Source: JANNOG01 sp031398915 (lineage in GTDB: Bacteria; Actinomycetota; Actinomycetes; Actinomycetales; JBBAYJ01). Taken from it: DNA of 36,439 nt. Shown here piece after piece: positions 8,084-17,142 of the stretch (positions within the stretch are counted from its first letter, which is position 1; every line of letters starts with the position of its first letter). The notes under the pieces are model-generated. The model ran no database searches, was not told the DNA's origin, and saw only the letters and a program-made list of their open reading frames with translations. Made by a program: the position numbers and the translations under genes. The stretch covers positions 1-36,439 of the forward strand of contig JANNOG010000045.1 of the NCBI GenBank assembly GCA_031398915.1, in the 5' to 3' direction.

Positions 8084-8791
8084 CTATGGCCGAGTAACGG
8101 GCGCCGCGGGGGCGCTGACGTCGATAAGGCCCACATCCGGGACGCCCAACAGGGCGATGACGACCCTTGCCTTGGCCGAGGACTCGTCCGGCGTGCCCCA
8201 TCGCACGTCGCGCCCGGAGATGACCAGTCGAACGTCCGCCGCCGAGTTCGCCGACGTCGCCGTAAGGGTGTCGGCCAGTTCCGGTGGTAATCCGGACAGC
8301 ACGGTGAGGGCGGCGGTGAGACCAGCGGGACCCGCTGCCAGGTCGGTGGTCACGACCGGAAGGTCTGCCGGCGCGGTCACCACCGTCTCGACCACGACCC
8401 CCTGGTCATCGCTGAGGTCGAAGCCGCCGGCCGTCGGAACCGCGGCGACCGGCACCCGCTCGCGGACCACGACGTCCACCCCGCTGGGCCATGCCCGCCG
8501 AACGCTGGCGTCGGCCACCAGTGGCAGTTGCTCGATGGCCACCTCCAGAGCGACCACGTCGACGGTCGGCAGGGGCCTGCCCACCTGCGGGGCCACCACC
8601 TGCTCCACGTCCGCCTCGGCAGTCCGCTGCACCCCTCGGACGGCGATCTCGTCGAGGTCGAACCAGCCGGTCAACCAGGCCGCAGCCCCGGTGCCCGCGA
8701 CCAGACCGAGCGCGACCACGACGACCAGCCCGGCCTTCGCCGCGCTCCGCAGCTGCCGATGGTGGCGCCGACGAAGGTCGACGACTGTCAT
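8084..8791 (-). CDS. ftsQ: cell division protein FtsQ (POTRA domain)
   Basis: FtsQ is a bitopic membrane protein of the divisome that links FtsL and partners to the septal synthase. The 235-residue protein has a basic cytoplasmic N-terminus (RRRHHRQLRSAAK), one membrane segment (about 20-42), and a POTRA domain starting DLDEIAVRGVQRTAEADVEQVV (about 45-115). The FtsQ/DivIB beta region follows, containing RRAWPSGVDVVVRERVPVA. The ATG at 8789-8791 overlaps the murC stop as ATGA. A 166-bp gap then separates it from ftsZ. MurB, which lies between murC and ftsQ in some bacteria, is absent here. Confidence 0.94.
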   Translation of the reverse strand: MTVVDLRRRHHRQLRSAAKAGLVVVVALGLVAGTGAAAWLTGWFDLDEIAVRGVQRTAEADVEQVVAPQVGRPLPTVDVVALEVAIEQLPLVADASVRRAWPSGVDVVVRERVPVAAVPTAGGFDLSDDQGVVVETVVTAPADLPVVTTDLAAGPAGLTAALTVLSGLPPELADTLTATSANSAADVRLVISGRDVRWGTPDESSAKARVVIALLGVPDVGLIDVSAPAAPVTRP

Positions 8792-10548
8792 GATCCGCCG
8801 CGACGACGCCCGGTACCGAGGTTGATGACCGTCCGGGGAGCCTGCCTCGCGGCACCGGCACCGGATCGCCTGGCGGCCGCCCGCGCCGCCTTGCCGACGG
8901 GCGCACTCTCGACGGGTCCTGACGCGCCTTCGCGGGCAGCCGCATCTCCCGTGAGCCGGGCACCGTCCACGACTCGCGACGCGCCGGGCTCGGTGATCTC
9001 AGGCTCGGCGATCTCAGGCTCGGTGACCTCAGGCTCGGTGACCTCAGGCTCGGTCGCCTCAGGCTCGCTGATCTCTGGTTCCGGATCGGGTTCGGCACCG
9101 CCGAGGGCGTCGAGTATCTGCGGACCGAGTTCTGTCACGTCACCGGCGCCGAGGGTCAAGATGATGTCCCCGGCAGTCGCGGACTCGGTGACGGCGGCGA
9201 CCGCTCGAGACCGATCGGCGAGGAACCGGGCCCCGCTGACGCCCTGGATGACGAGCGCGCCGCTCACCCCCGGCTCGGGATCCTCTCGCGCCGCGTACAC
9301 GTCCAGTGCGACGACGGTGTCCGCCGTGGCCAGGGCGGCGGCGAACTCTGCAGCGAACGAGCGGGTTCGACTGTAGAGGTGTGGCTGGAACACAACGTGG
9401 ACACGCCCCGCGCCGGCGACGTCCCGGCCCGCCGCGATGGCGGCTCGAACCTCGGTCGGATGATGGGCGTAATCGTCGACGACCAGGACGCCGCCGGCAC
9501 GCCCTCGCCGCTCGAAGCGCCGCCGGGCACCGGTGAACGACTCGAGGCCGGCGGCCGCTGCTGCTGGTGCCACACCAAGTCCCTCCACACACGCCGCCCA
9601 GGCCAGGGCGGCATTCGTGGCGTTGTGACGACCCGGTACCCGCAACGTCACCGGCCAGCGTCGCCCACCCGGACCCATGAGGGTCAGCACCGCCCCGGTG
9701 ACGGGGGTGGCGGCGACCGATCCCGGCAACAACTCGACGGCCGAATCGACGACCACGATGTCGCAGTCGTGGCTGCGGCCGACCCGAACGACGCGTACGT
9801 CCGGGCGCTGTCGCGCTACCGCGTCCGCCCAGCGGCGCGCTCCGGGGTCGTCGACTCCGGCGATCGCCAGACCACCCGGTGACATCCGGCCGGCCAGAGC
9901 GAGGAAGGATTCCTCCACGGCGGCGAGGCTGCCGTAGTGATCGAGATGGTCGGCCTCGACATTGCCCACCACGCACACGTCCGACTGGTAGGCCACGAAC
10001 GAGCCATCGCTCTCGTCGGCCTCGGCGATGAACACGTTGGCCGTGCCGATCCGGGCATTGACGCCGTCGAGGGCGAGGTCCCCGCCGATGGCATACGAGA
10101 CGTCCAGGCCACCCCGCCGGGCCGCGACAGTGATCATCGAGGTGGTCGTCGTCTTGCCGTGCGTCCCGGCCACTGTGACGACGGCATCTCCGGTCATCAG
10201 TGCTGCCAGCGCGGCCGAGCGGTGGACGATCGGCACTCCGGCGGAGCGCGCCAGGGCTACCTCGCCATTGTCCGCCCGTACCGCGCTGGACACCACGACC
10301 ACACCCGGTGCGCCGAAGTGATCACCGGAGTGCCCGACGCCGACATCAGCCCCTCGCTCGCGCAGCCCATCCAGGGCAGCTCCGGGATGGGAATCGGAGC
10401 CTGTCACGGCGACGCCCCGATCGAGCAGGAGTCGGGCGATGCCCGACATGCCTGCGCCGGCGACACCGATCAGGTGGACGCCACGGTCGAATAGGGCGGC
10501 GAGGTCTGCAGGAGACGACTCCTCCAGACTCCAGTGTCGACTCGTCAC
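8788..10548 (-). CDS. murC: UDP-N-acetylmuramate--L-alanine ligase MurC with long repetitive C-terminal tail
   Basis: MurC adds L-Ala to UDP-MurNAc in the cytoplasm using ATP. The 586-residue protein has the N-terminal UDP-binding Rossmann domain (HLIGVAGAGMSGIARLLLDRG), the ATP loop AGTHGKTTTTSM, the YAIGGDL region, and the C-terminal ligase domain with VDDYAHHPTEVRAA. The recognisable enzyme ends near residue 480. A further 100 residues form a low-complexity tail: acidic EPE-x-x pentapeptides, then an Ala/Arg-rich basic end. The usual length is about 450-490, so the tail is an unusual extension. The GTG start at 10546-10548 overlaps the murG stop as GTGA, and the stop overlaps the ftsQ start as ATGA. 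Confidence 0.96.
   Translation of the reverse strand: MTSRHWSLEESSPADLAALFDRGVHLIGVAGAGMSGIARLLLDRGVAVTGSDSHPGAALDGLRERGADVGVGHSGDHFGAPGVVVVSSAVRADNGEVALARSAGVPIVHRSAALAALMTGDAVVTVAGTHGKTTTTSMITVAARRGGLDVSYAIGGDLALDGVNARIGTANVFIAEADESDGSFVAYQSDVCVVGNVEADHLDHYGSLAAVEESFLALAGRMSPGGLAIAGVDDPGARRWADAVARQRPDVRVVRVGRSHDCDIVVVDSAVELLPGSVAATPVTGAVLTLMGPGGRRWPVTLRVPGRHNATNAALAWAACVEGLGVAPAAAAAGLESFTGARRRFERRGRAGGVLVVDDYAHHPTEVRAAIAAGRDVAGAGRVHVVFQPHLYSRTRSFAAEFAAALATADTVVALDVYAAREDPEPGVSGALVIQGVSGARFLADRSRAVAAVTESATAGDIILTLGAGDVTELGPQILDALGGAEPDPEPEISEPEATEPEVTEPEVTEPEIAEPEITEPGASRVVDGARLTGDAAAREGASGPVESAPVGKAARAAARRSGAGAARQAPRTVINLGTGRRRGGS
8987..9076 (-). repeat. 15-bp tandem repeat in the murC tail (EPExx pentapeptides)
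   Basis: Six 15-bp units start at 8987, 9002, 9017, 9032, 9047 and 9062 (plus-strand unit GGCTCGGTGACCTCA with one to three substitutions). They encode Glu-Pro-Glu-Val/Ile/Ala-Thr/Ala/Ser pentapeptides near the MurC C-terminus. The unit length keeps frame, so copy number can change without breaking the gene. Confidence 0.95.
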
Positions 10549-11705
10549 GCGGCCCGTCCCTCCTGAGATGTCCCGGTTCGGCCGACGGCCGCCGTTGCCA
10601 CGAGATCGCAGAGCCGGTCGGCTCCGTCGCGTATCCCGAAGCGGGCTGCGGACTCCGCCATGCCGGCCAGCCGATTCTGGTCCGCCACCAGCGGCAGCAG
10701 TTCATTGCGGACCCAGGCGGGGGTGCAGGCGGCGTCCTCGACCAGCAACCCACCTCCCGCCTGGACCACCGGTGCGGCATTCAGCCGCTGCTCGCCGTTG
10801 CCCACCGGTAGCGGCACGTATGCCCCCGGCAGGCCGAGCGCCGTCAGTTCGCTCACCGTTCCCGCCCCGGCTCGGCACACGACGACGTCGGCGGCGGCGT
10901 AGGCGAGGTCCATCCGATCGAGGTACTCGACCACTACGTACGCGGCTCCGCCACGCTCGGTGGGCAGGGGCGGCGCCGGGTCCAGGGACTTTCCCCTGCC
11001 GGTGACGTGAACGACCTGGACCCCAGCATCGAGCAGGTCCGGCGCGGCACCGGCGAACGTGCTGTTGAGCCGTTGGGCGCCCAGCGACCCACCGGTCACC
11101 AGGATCGTGCGCCGCCGAGCCGAGAGGCCGAAGTGGCGCAGCGCCTCCTCGCGGGTACCGAGCCGGTCGAGAGTGGTGAGGGACCTACGCAGGGGCATGC
11201 CGAGGTGCGTGGCGTGCGGCAGCGGGGTACCGGCGAAGGCGGTGGCGACGTACGTGGTCAATCGCGCACCGAGGCGGTTGGCCAGGCCGGGGCGACTGTT
11301 CCCCTCGTGGACGACGATGCGGGCGCCGGCTCGCCGGGCCGCCAGGTACGCCGGGACCGCGACGTAGCCACCGAAGCCCACGACGACGACCCCGTCGACG
11401 TCCGGGGTCTCATCCAGGTCGTCGATGACCTCGCGAGCGATGTCGACGGCGGTGTGCAGTCTGGCTGGCAGGCGGAACAGGTCGGTGCTCAGCCGCCTCG
11501 GCAGCGGGACTCTCGGAATGATCCGTAGGTCGATGCCGCTGGGGGGCACCAATGTGGCTTCCAAGCCCTCGGCGGTTCCGAGGGCGACCACCCGCAGGCC
11601 GGGGAAGCGTTCACGCAGCGCGTCGGCTGTCGCCAACAACGGAGCGACGTGGCCGGCCGTGCCACCTCCGGCCAGCAGCACGGCGAAGCGTGGGTGGTCG
11701 GTCAC
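10545..11705 (-). CDS. murG: UDP-N-acetylglucosamine--lipid I GlcNAc transferase MurG
   Basis: MurG transfers GlcNAc to lipid I to make lipid II at the inner face of the membrane. The 386-residue GT-B glycosyltransferase has the N-terminal glycine loop LLAGGGTAGHVAPLLATADAL, the second loop GFGGYVAVPAYLAA with VHEGNSRPGLANR, the hinge VTGGSLGAQRLN, and the donor-site region CRAGAGTVSELTALGLP followed by PLPVGNGEQRLNA. The start is GTG at 11703-11705, overlapping the ftsW stop as GTGA; open codons further upstream belong to the ftsW region and show no homology. The stop overlaps murC as GTGA. Confidence 0.97.
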   Translation of the reverse strand: MTDHPRFAVLLAGGGTAGHVAPLLATADALRERFPGLRVVALGTAEGLEATLVPPSGIDLRIIPRVPLPRRLSTDLFRLPARLHTAVDIAREVIDDLDETPDVDGVVVVGFGGYVAVPAYLAARRAGARIVVHEGNSRPGLANRLGARLTTYVATAFAGTPLPHATHLGMPLRRSLTTLDRLGTREEALRHFGLSARRRTILVTGGSLGAQRLNSTFAGAAPDLLDAGVQVVHVTGRGKSLDPAPPLPTERGGAAYVVVEYLDRMDLAYAAADVVVCRAGAGTVSELTALGLPGAYVPLPVGNGEQRLNAAPVVQAGGGLLVEDAACTPAWVRNELLPLVADQNRLAGMAESAARFGIRDGADRLCDLVATAAVGRTGTSQEGRAA

Positions 11706-13069
11706 GACTGCCTCGCCGCCGGCTGGGCGGTACGAGGGCGTCGGCTGGTCGGGGCGATGGTTCGGGCGCGAGACAAGGACATCAGCATTCCAATGGCGAC
11801 GAGAGCAGTGACGAGGGAGGAACCTCCGCTGGATACGAGCGGAAGCGGGACACCGGCGACGGGGAGCAACCCGAGGACGACGCCGATGTTGAGCAATGCC
11901 TGGCCACCGAGCCACGCGATCACCCCGGACGCGGCGATCGTGACGAACGGATCGCGCGCCTGGGTGGCGATGCGCGCCGCACCGATCACCAGAACGGAGA
12001 ACAACGCCAGCACTGTCAGGGTGCCAGGCAACCCCAGTTCTTCGCCGATGATCGCAAAAATGAAGTCGTTGTGGGCCTCGGGCAACCACGCCCACTTCTC
12101 GTTACTGGCGCCCAGACCCAAGCCCCACCAACCCCCTGAGGCCAGCGCCCATTGCCCGTGGGTCAGTTGCCAGCACGCCCCGTAGTAGGCCTCGCACTCG
12201 CCGGACAACCACAACTGAACCCGCTCGCGGCGGTGGTCGGCGGACCACACCAGGATGACCAGCGTCACCAGGGCTGCCAGGCCTGCGCCGACGAGGTATC
12301 GCCATCGGACGCCGGCGGCGACCAGCATTCCGGCCAACAGAGCCACCACCACCACTGCCGAACCGACGTCACGCCCGATCAGAATGAGCGCCAGCCCGGC
12401 GACGGCGACCGGTGCCAACGGCAACAGCAGGTGCCCGAGCCGATGGACCAGGTGGTGCTTGCGGGCCAGGATGTGGGCGCCCCACACGACCAGGGCCAAC
12501 TTCATCGCCTCGGCGGGCTGGGCGGTGATCGGGCCGATCTTGACCCAGTTCCGGTTGCCGTTCACCTCGATGCCGTAGGTCGTGAACACCAACGCCTGAA
12601 ACACCAGTGCCGCCAGCAGGCCGGGCCAGGCCATCCGCCGCCACCACCGGAGCGGGGTTCGGTACGCCAGGAATGCCAGCGGCACTCCGACGGCAGCGAA
12701 GGTGGCCTGCTTGAGCACGGTGGCGAACGGCGATCCCGTCTCGGCGAAGGACTCGACGCTGCTGGCACTCAACACCATGACGAGCCCCAGGATCAGCAGG
12801 AACGACGCGCTGGTTCCGACCAGCACCGCCGGCGACAATCGGCTGGTCTGGGCAGGCGACCAGGCCTGACGTAGCCACACCCACCACATCGGTGAAGCTG
12901 CTCCGGCGTCGGTCCGTGCCGCAGCGGCGCGGGGTGGCACCACGCGTGCGGGAGCAGCGCGTGACGGAGCGGCGCGGGGTGGCGCCACGCGTGCCGCAGC
13001 AGCGCGTGACGGAGCGGCGCGGGGTGAGGCCACGCGAGGTGGCGCCGTGGTTGTCCGAGCTGACGTCAT
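11702..13069 (-). CDS. ftsW: septal peptidoglycan glycosyltransferase FtsW (SEDS family)
   Basis: FtsW polymerises lipid II at the septum together with FtsI. From ATG 13067-13069 the protein has 455 residues. About 60 N-terminal residues are Ala/Pro/Arg-rich repeats, then a SEDS core with about ten membrane segments. Core motifs are NWVKIGPITAQPAEAMKLALV, LPEAHNDFIFAIIGEELG (the Asp is the proposed catalytic residue) and PLVSSGGSSLV. A second possible start is the ATG at 12887-12889 (MWWVWLRQAW), which has a GGAG sequence 11 nt upstream and would remove the repeats. I prefer the upstream start because it leaves only 19 nt after murD. The 3' end overlaps murG as GTGA. Confidence 0.94.
   Translation of the reverse strand: MTSARTTTAPPRVASPRAAPSRAAAARVAPPRAAPSRAAPARVVPPRAAAARTDAGAASPMWWVWLRQAWSPAQTSRLSPAVLVGTSASFLLILGLVMVLSASSVESFAETGSPFATVLKQATFAAVGVPLAFLAYRTPLRWWRRMAWPGLLAALVFQALVFTTYGIEVNGNRNWVKIGPITAQPAEAMKLALVVWGAHILARKHHLVHRLGHLLLPLAPVAVAGLALILIGRDVGSAVVVVALLAGMLVAAGVRWRYLVGAGLAALVTLVILVWSADHRRERVQLWLSGECEAYYGACWQLTHGQWALASGGWWGLGLGASNEKWAWLPEAHNDFIFAIIGEELGLPGTLTVLALFSVLVIGAARIATQARDPFVTIAASGVIAWLGGQALLNIGVVLGLLPVAGVPLPLVSSGGSSLVTALVAIGMLMSLSRARTIAPTSRRPRTAQPAARQS
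12921..13040 (-). repeat. 45-bp tandem repeat in the ftsW N-terminal region
   Basis: Two 45-bp copies (12921-12965 and 12966-13010) differ at a few positions, and a third partial copy continues to about 13040. In the ftsW frame each encodes a 15-residue Ala/Pro/Arg/Ser unit of the type RAAPSRAAxARVAPP. The strand is very basic in charge at protein level and would lie on the cytoplasmic side before the first membrane segment, if it is translated. Confidence 0.9.
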
Positions 13070-13088
13070 CGGGCGGTCGTCCGGACTC

Positions 13089-14579
13089 TCAGGCGACCAC
13101 GGAGATGCGGTGGACTGCCCGGGTGAAGGCGTCGCCTCGGGCGGCGTAGGACGTGAACTGGTCCAGGGACGCCCCGCCCGGAGCGAGGAGGACGGTGTCA
13201 CCGGGGCGTGCCAGACGAACGGCCGCAGCCACCACGCGATCCAGGAAGTCATCCACGTCGCCAGTGTCGGACGGGTCCACCCTGACCTGATGGACCTGCG
13301 GGGCGTGTCGGTCGCGCGCGGCCGACACGACGTCGCGGTCGACACCGACCAGGATCACGGCGCGCAGCCGTCGGGCGTGGGCGGCGATCACCTCGTCGAA
13401 GCGGGCACCCTTGGCCTGGCCACCGGCGACCCAGACCACGTGGTCGCCCGCGCCGGACAGGGCCGCCGCTGCGGCATGAGGGTTGGTGGCCTTGGAATCG
13501 TCCACGAACGCGACTCCCCCGATCACGCCGACGACCTGGCCACGGTGCCCGCTGAGGCGCCCCGCTCGCAGGCCGTCGCGCACGGCCGCGGGCGCCACCC
13601 CGGCCGCCCGAGCCAGCGCGGCGGCCACCAGTGCGTTCGACACGATGTGGGGGGTGGGACCCGCCTGCCCGGCGACGTCGGCGAGATCACCGAGGGTCGC
13701 CAGCTCGACGGCCGTGGCCTGTGGATCGGGGACGAATGCGCGGTCGACGACGATGCCCTCGACGATGCCGATCATTCCCGGGCCGGGAACGCCCAGGCTC
13801 ACGCCCACCGCCCGACACCCGGGTCGAACATCGGCGGCGGCCACCATCTCGGCGGTCTGCGGATCGGCAACCGTGTACACGCACGCCTGCCGAGTCCGGG
13901 CGTACACCCGCGCCTTGGCCGCCCGGTAGGCGTCGTAACCGCCGTGCCAGTCGAGATGGTCGGCAGCGACATTGAGGCAGGCGGCGGCGAGCGGTTCGGT
14001 GGAGTACGTGTGATGCAGTTGGAAACTGGACAGTTCGACGGCGAACATCCGGGCCGGGCCCGGGTCGCGCACCGCGTCCATGATGGGCGGCCCGATGTTT
14101 CCGACCTCGCGGGCGCCCAGGCCGGCTGCGTCGAGGATGGCAGCGAGCAACCCGACGGTGGTCGTCTTGCCGTTCGTGCCGGTGACACAGATCCACGGGG
14201 GTCCGTGCGGGTCGCGCAGTCGCCACGCCAGTTCGGCTTCGGACCAGATGGGAATGCTCGCTGCACGGGCAGCACCGAGCAGTGGGTGCGTGGGTCGCCA
14301 GCCGGGTGAGGCGATCACCAGATCCGTGCCGTCGAGGATCGCCGAGTCGTCGCTGCCCACCCCCAGTCGGAGGGTGAGCGCGGCACCCGACGACTCCGCC
14401 AGTCGGGGCGGCGGCGTGGCCGCTGCATCGATCCCGACGACAGTGGCTCCGACGGCCAGGAGGCCCTCTACTGCGGCCGACCCGGACACACCCAGGCCGG
14501 CCACCACGACCCGTAACCCGTTGGCGTCACTGTCCGGTCCCAGCAGCCGCTCGACACCGGGCGCCGGGGTCCGGCTCAT
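13089..14579 (-). CDS. murD: UDP-N-acetylmuramoyl-L-alanine--D-glutamate ligase MurD
   Basis: MurD adds D-Glu to UDP-MurNAc-L-Ala. From ATG 14577-14579 (ATGA overlap with the mraY stop) the product has 496 residues. The N-terminal nucleotide-sugar domain contains RVVVAGLGVSGSAAVEGLLAVG. The ATP loop is VTGTNGKTTTVGLL, followed by ELSSFQLHHTYST and the catalytic-domain stretch NVAADHLDWHGGYDAYRAAKARVY, whose Lys corresponds to the carbamylated lysine of Mur ligases. The C-terminal domain has FVDDSKATNPHAAAAAL and LLAPGGASLDQF. In-frame codons upstream of 14579 overlap mraY and are not used. Confidence 0.97.
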   Translation of the reverse strand: MSRTPAPGVERLLGPDSDANGLRVVVAGLGVSGSAAVEGLLAVGATVVGIDAAATPPPRLAESSGAALTLRLGVGSDDSAILDGTDLVIASPGWRPTHPLLGAARAASIPIWSEAELAWRLRDPHGPPWICVTGTNGKTTTVGLLAAILDAAGLGAREVGNIGPPIMDAVRDPGPARMFAVELSSFQLHHTYSTEPLAAACLNVAADHLDWHGGYDAYRAAKARVYARTRQACVYTVADPQTAEMVAAADVRPGCRAVGVSLGVPGPGMIGIVEGIVVDRAFVPDPQATAVELATLGDLADVAGQAGPTPHIVSNALVAAALARAAGVAPAAVRDGLRAGRLSGHRGQVVGVIGGVAFVDDSKATNPHAAAAALSGAGDHVVWVAGGQAKGARFDEVIAAHARRLRAVILVGVDRDVVSAARDRHAPQVHQVRVDPSDTGDVDDFLDRVVAAAVRLARPGDTVLLAPGGASLDQFTSYAARGDAFTRAVHRISVVA

Positions 14580-15661
14580 GTCTCGAATCCGGCGACCCAC
14601 TCGGCGTAGAAGATCCCGAGACCGGCTGCGACGAACAGCCCGGCGATGATCCAGAACCGGATCACGATGGTGACCTCGCCCCACCCCTTGAGCTCGAAGT
14701 GGTGTTGCAACGGCGCCATCCGGAACACGCGCTTACCCGTCAGCTTGAACGAGGCCACCTGGATGATCACCGACAGGGTGATGATGACCAGGAGACCGCC
14801 CAGAACCGGCAGCAGCAGCTCGGTCCGAGTGGTGATGGCAAGGCCGGCGATGGCGCCGCCCAGGGCCAGGGACCCGGTATCGCCCATGAAGATCTTGGCG
14901 GGTGACGCGTTCCACCACAGGAAGCCGAAGCATGACCCGAGCAGCGCCGCGGCCACGACGGCCAGGTCACGCGGATCTCGAACGTCGTAGCACTGGGCGC
15001 CCGGGTTGATCGCGCACGACTGCCCGGACTGCCAGATGCCGATCAGGGTGTAGGCCGAGAACACGAACAGGCAGGCGCCCGTTGCCAGTCCGTCCAGTCC
15101 GTCGGTCAGGTTGACCGCGTTCCCGGCGGCGGCGATCAGCAGATACGCCCACACGATGAACCCGATCGTGCCGACCACCGAGCCGGCGATGGCGAAGTCG
15201 AACGGGGTGTCCCGGATGAACGACACGGCTGTCGAGGCCGGGGTCCTTCCCGTGTCGTTGGGGCGCTGTAGTGCCAGGACGGCGAAGGCCACGGCTACCA
15301 GGGACTGGCCGAGCAGCTTCTGCCAGCCGCGCAGACCCAGGCTGCGCTGCTTACGGATCTTGGTCCAGTCGTCGAGGAATCCGATGAACCCCAGGCCACA
15401 CATCAGGAACAGCACGAGCAGCGCCGACCAGGTCGGCGGTTGCCATGTGACGAGGTGGGCCACCGCGTAGCCGAGGACGACCGCGCCGATGATCACGGCG
15501 CCACCCATCGTCGGCGTGCCCCGCTTGGCGTGGTGGCTGGTGGGGCCGTCGTCGCGGATGAACTGCCCGTAACCGCGCCGTACCAGCAGCTTGATGAACG
15601 ACGGGGTGAGTAGCAACGCGGCGATCAGGGACACCCCGGCCGCAGCGAGGACGATGATCAC
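14576..15661 (-). CDS. mraY: phospho-N-acetylmuramoyl-pentapeptide transferase MraY
   Basis: MraY makes lipid I by transferring phospho-MurNAc-pentapeptide to undecaprenyl phosphate in the membrane. From GTG 15659-15661 (GTGA overlap with the murF stop) the product has 361 residues with about ten hydrophobic segments. Conserved blocks include DDGPTSHHAKRGTPTMGG, GFLDDWTKIRKQRSLGL (the Asp pair binds Mg2+), AGNAVNLTDGLDGLATG and KIFMGDTGSLALGG, plus the C-terminal APLQHHFELKGW. The MurF stop fits this start better than the in-frame codons further upstream. Confidence 0.97.
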   Translation of the reverse strand: MIIVLAAAGVSLIAALLLTPSFIKLLVRRGYGQFIRDDGPTSHHAKRGTPTMGGAVIIGAVVLGYAVAHLVTWQPPTWSALLVLFLMCGLGFIGFLDDWTKIRKQRSLGLRGWQKLLGQSLVAVAFAVLALQRPNDTGRTPASTAVSFIRDTPFDFAIAGSVVGTIGFIVWAYLLIAAAGNAVNLTDGLDGLATGACLFVFSAYTLIGIWQSGQSCAINPGAQCYDVRDPRDLAVVAAALLGSCFGFLWWNASPAKIFMGDTGSLALGGAIAGLAITTRTELLLPVLGGLLVIITLSVIIQVASFKLTGKRVFRMAPLQHHFELKGWGEVTIVIRFWIIAGLFVAAGLGIFYAEWVAGFET

Positions 15662-17142
15662 GCGGACCCACCGGGCGGGGTCGGCGTCGGCTGGGCGGCC
15701 AGCGCCCCGGCGAGGCGCCACAGGCCGACCGAGTTGCTCGCCTTCACCAGGACGACGTCACCGGGTTCGAGGTCGGCGGACAACACGTCGGCGGCGGCCT
15801 CGGCGTCACTCACCCATTGGGACTCACCACCCCAGCTCCCCTCGTGCGCCGCTGCGAGGTGAACCGTGCGGGCACCCTCGCCCACGGCGATCAACCGGTC
15901 GACGTTGAGCCGCACCGCCAGTCGCCCGAGTCGATCGTGCTGCTCGGTCGCCTCGTCCCCGAGTTCGAGCATCTCGCCCAGCACTGCCCAGGTGCGGCGG
16001 CCGCGCCCCATCACCGCCAATGACCGCAGCGCGGCTGCCATCGCCTCGGGGTTGGCGTTGTACGCGTCGTCGATGACGGTGACGCCGTCCGGTCGATGGG
16101 TGACGGCCATCCGGTGAGGGCTGATCGCGACCGGCATCGACAACCGACGAGCGATGGTGACCACGTCCATCCCTTCGGTGATCGCCACGGCGGCCACTGC
16201 CAGGGCGTTCGTGACGTGGTGGATACCGGCGACGCCCAGGTGGACATCGGCCGAGGCACCCGCCACGGTCAGCCGAAAGGTAGCGCGGGCAGCCGCGTCC
16301 TCGTCGACGTCGAGTGCTCGAACGTCGGCATCGACGCCGGTGCCGAAGGTCAGCACCCGACCACGCACTCGCCCGCTCATCGCCGAGACCAGCGGGTCAT
16401 CGGCGTTGAGGACTGCCACTCCGGCCTCGGTCAGGGATTCGACAAGTTCGGCCTTGGCGGCAGCCAACGCCGCCCGGCTGCCGAACTCGGCGAGGTGGGC
16501 GCTGGCCACCATGAGGACCACGGCCAGATCGGGTGGCGCGATGGCGCACAGTCGGCGGATGTGGCCGATCCCGCGAGCGCCCATCTCGAGGACCAGGAAC
16601 GCGGGCGCAGGCGTGCGGAGCCCGGCCCGGACGACCGTGATGGGCAGGCCGAGGTCGTTGTTGTAGGACCCGGGGGCGGCTGACACCGAATCCGGCGCCT
16701 GCGGGTGTTCGGTCAGAACGTGGGCCAGCAGGTCCTTGGTCGTCGTCTTGCCGTTGCTGCCCGTGATGGCGATCGTGCGAGTCCCGCCCTCGCGCAGCCG
16801 GCCGTGCATGTCCCTGGCAAGGTCCGCCAGCGCAGCACCCGGATCAGCGACGACGACGACCGGGCCCGGCCACGACGCCGGGTCGCGGTCGGCAGCGACG
16901 AGCGCCGCGCACGCCCCTGCCCGAAGTGCGCTCTCGACGTACGCGTGACCGTCCACCCGTTCGCCCGGTAGGGCGACGAAGAGATCACCGGGCGCAGTGG
17001 TACGCGAGTCGATCTCGAGGCCGCGTACGACCTCGGACCCAGCCTCTGCCGGGACGATCACGCCCGAGCAGGCGAACGCGACATCCGCCACGGTGACCGG
17101 CCGTCCCGCCGTGACCGCCGGCGCCGAGACCCCTAGCGCCAT
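15658..17142 (-). CDS. murF: UDP-N-acetylmuramoyl-tripeptide--D-alanyl-D-alanine ligase MurF
   Basis: MurF joins D-Ala-D-Ala to the UDP-MurNAc tripeptide, completing the pentapeptide. The 494-residue protein has an N-terminal domain with VRGLEIDSRTTAPGDLFVALPGERVDGHAYV, the ATP loop ITGSNGKTTTKDLLAHVL, then SYNNDLGLPITV and EMGARGIGHI. The C-terminal domain carries VIDDAYNANPEAMAAAL. The ATG at 17140-17142 overlaps the end of murE by 10 nt, and the 3' end overlaps mraY as GTGA, so translation should be coupled through murE-murF-mraY-murD. Confidence 0.97.
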   Translation of the reverse strand: MALGVSAPAVTAGRPVTVADVAFACSGVIVPAEAGSEVVRGLEIDSRTTAPGDLFVALPGERVDGHAYVESALRAGACAALVAADRDPASWPGPVVVVADPGAALADLARDMHGRLREGGTRTIAITGSNGKTTTKDLLAHVLTEHPQAPDSVSAAPGSYNNDLGLPITVVRAGLRTPAPAFLVLEMGARGIGHIRRLCAIAPPDLAVVLMVASAHLAEFGSRAALAAAKAELVESLTEAGVAVLNADDPLVSAMSGRVRGRVLTFGTGVDADVRALDVDEDAAARATFRLTVAGASADVHLGVAGIHHVTNALAVAAVAITEGMDVVTIARRLSMPVAISPHRMAVTHRPDGVTVIDDAYNANPEAMAAALRSLAVMGRGRRTWAVLGEMLELGDEATEQHDRLGRLAVRLNVDRLIAVGEGARTVHLAAAHEGSWGGESQWVSDAEAAADVLSADLEPGDVVLVKASNSVGLWRLAGALAAQPTPTPPGGSA

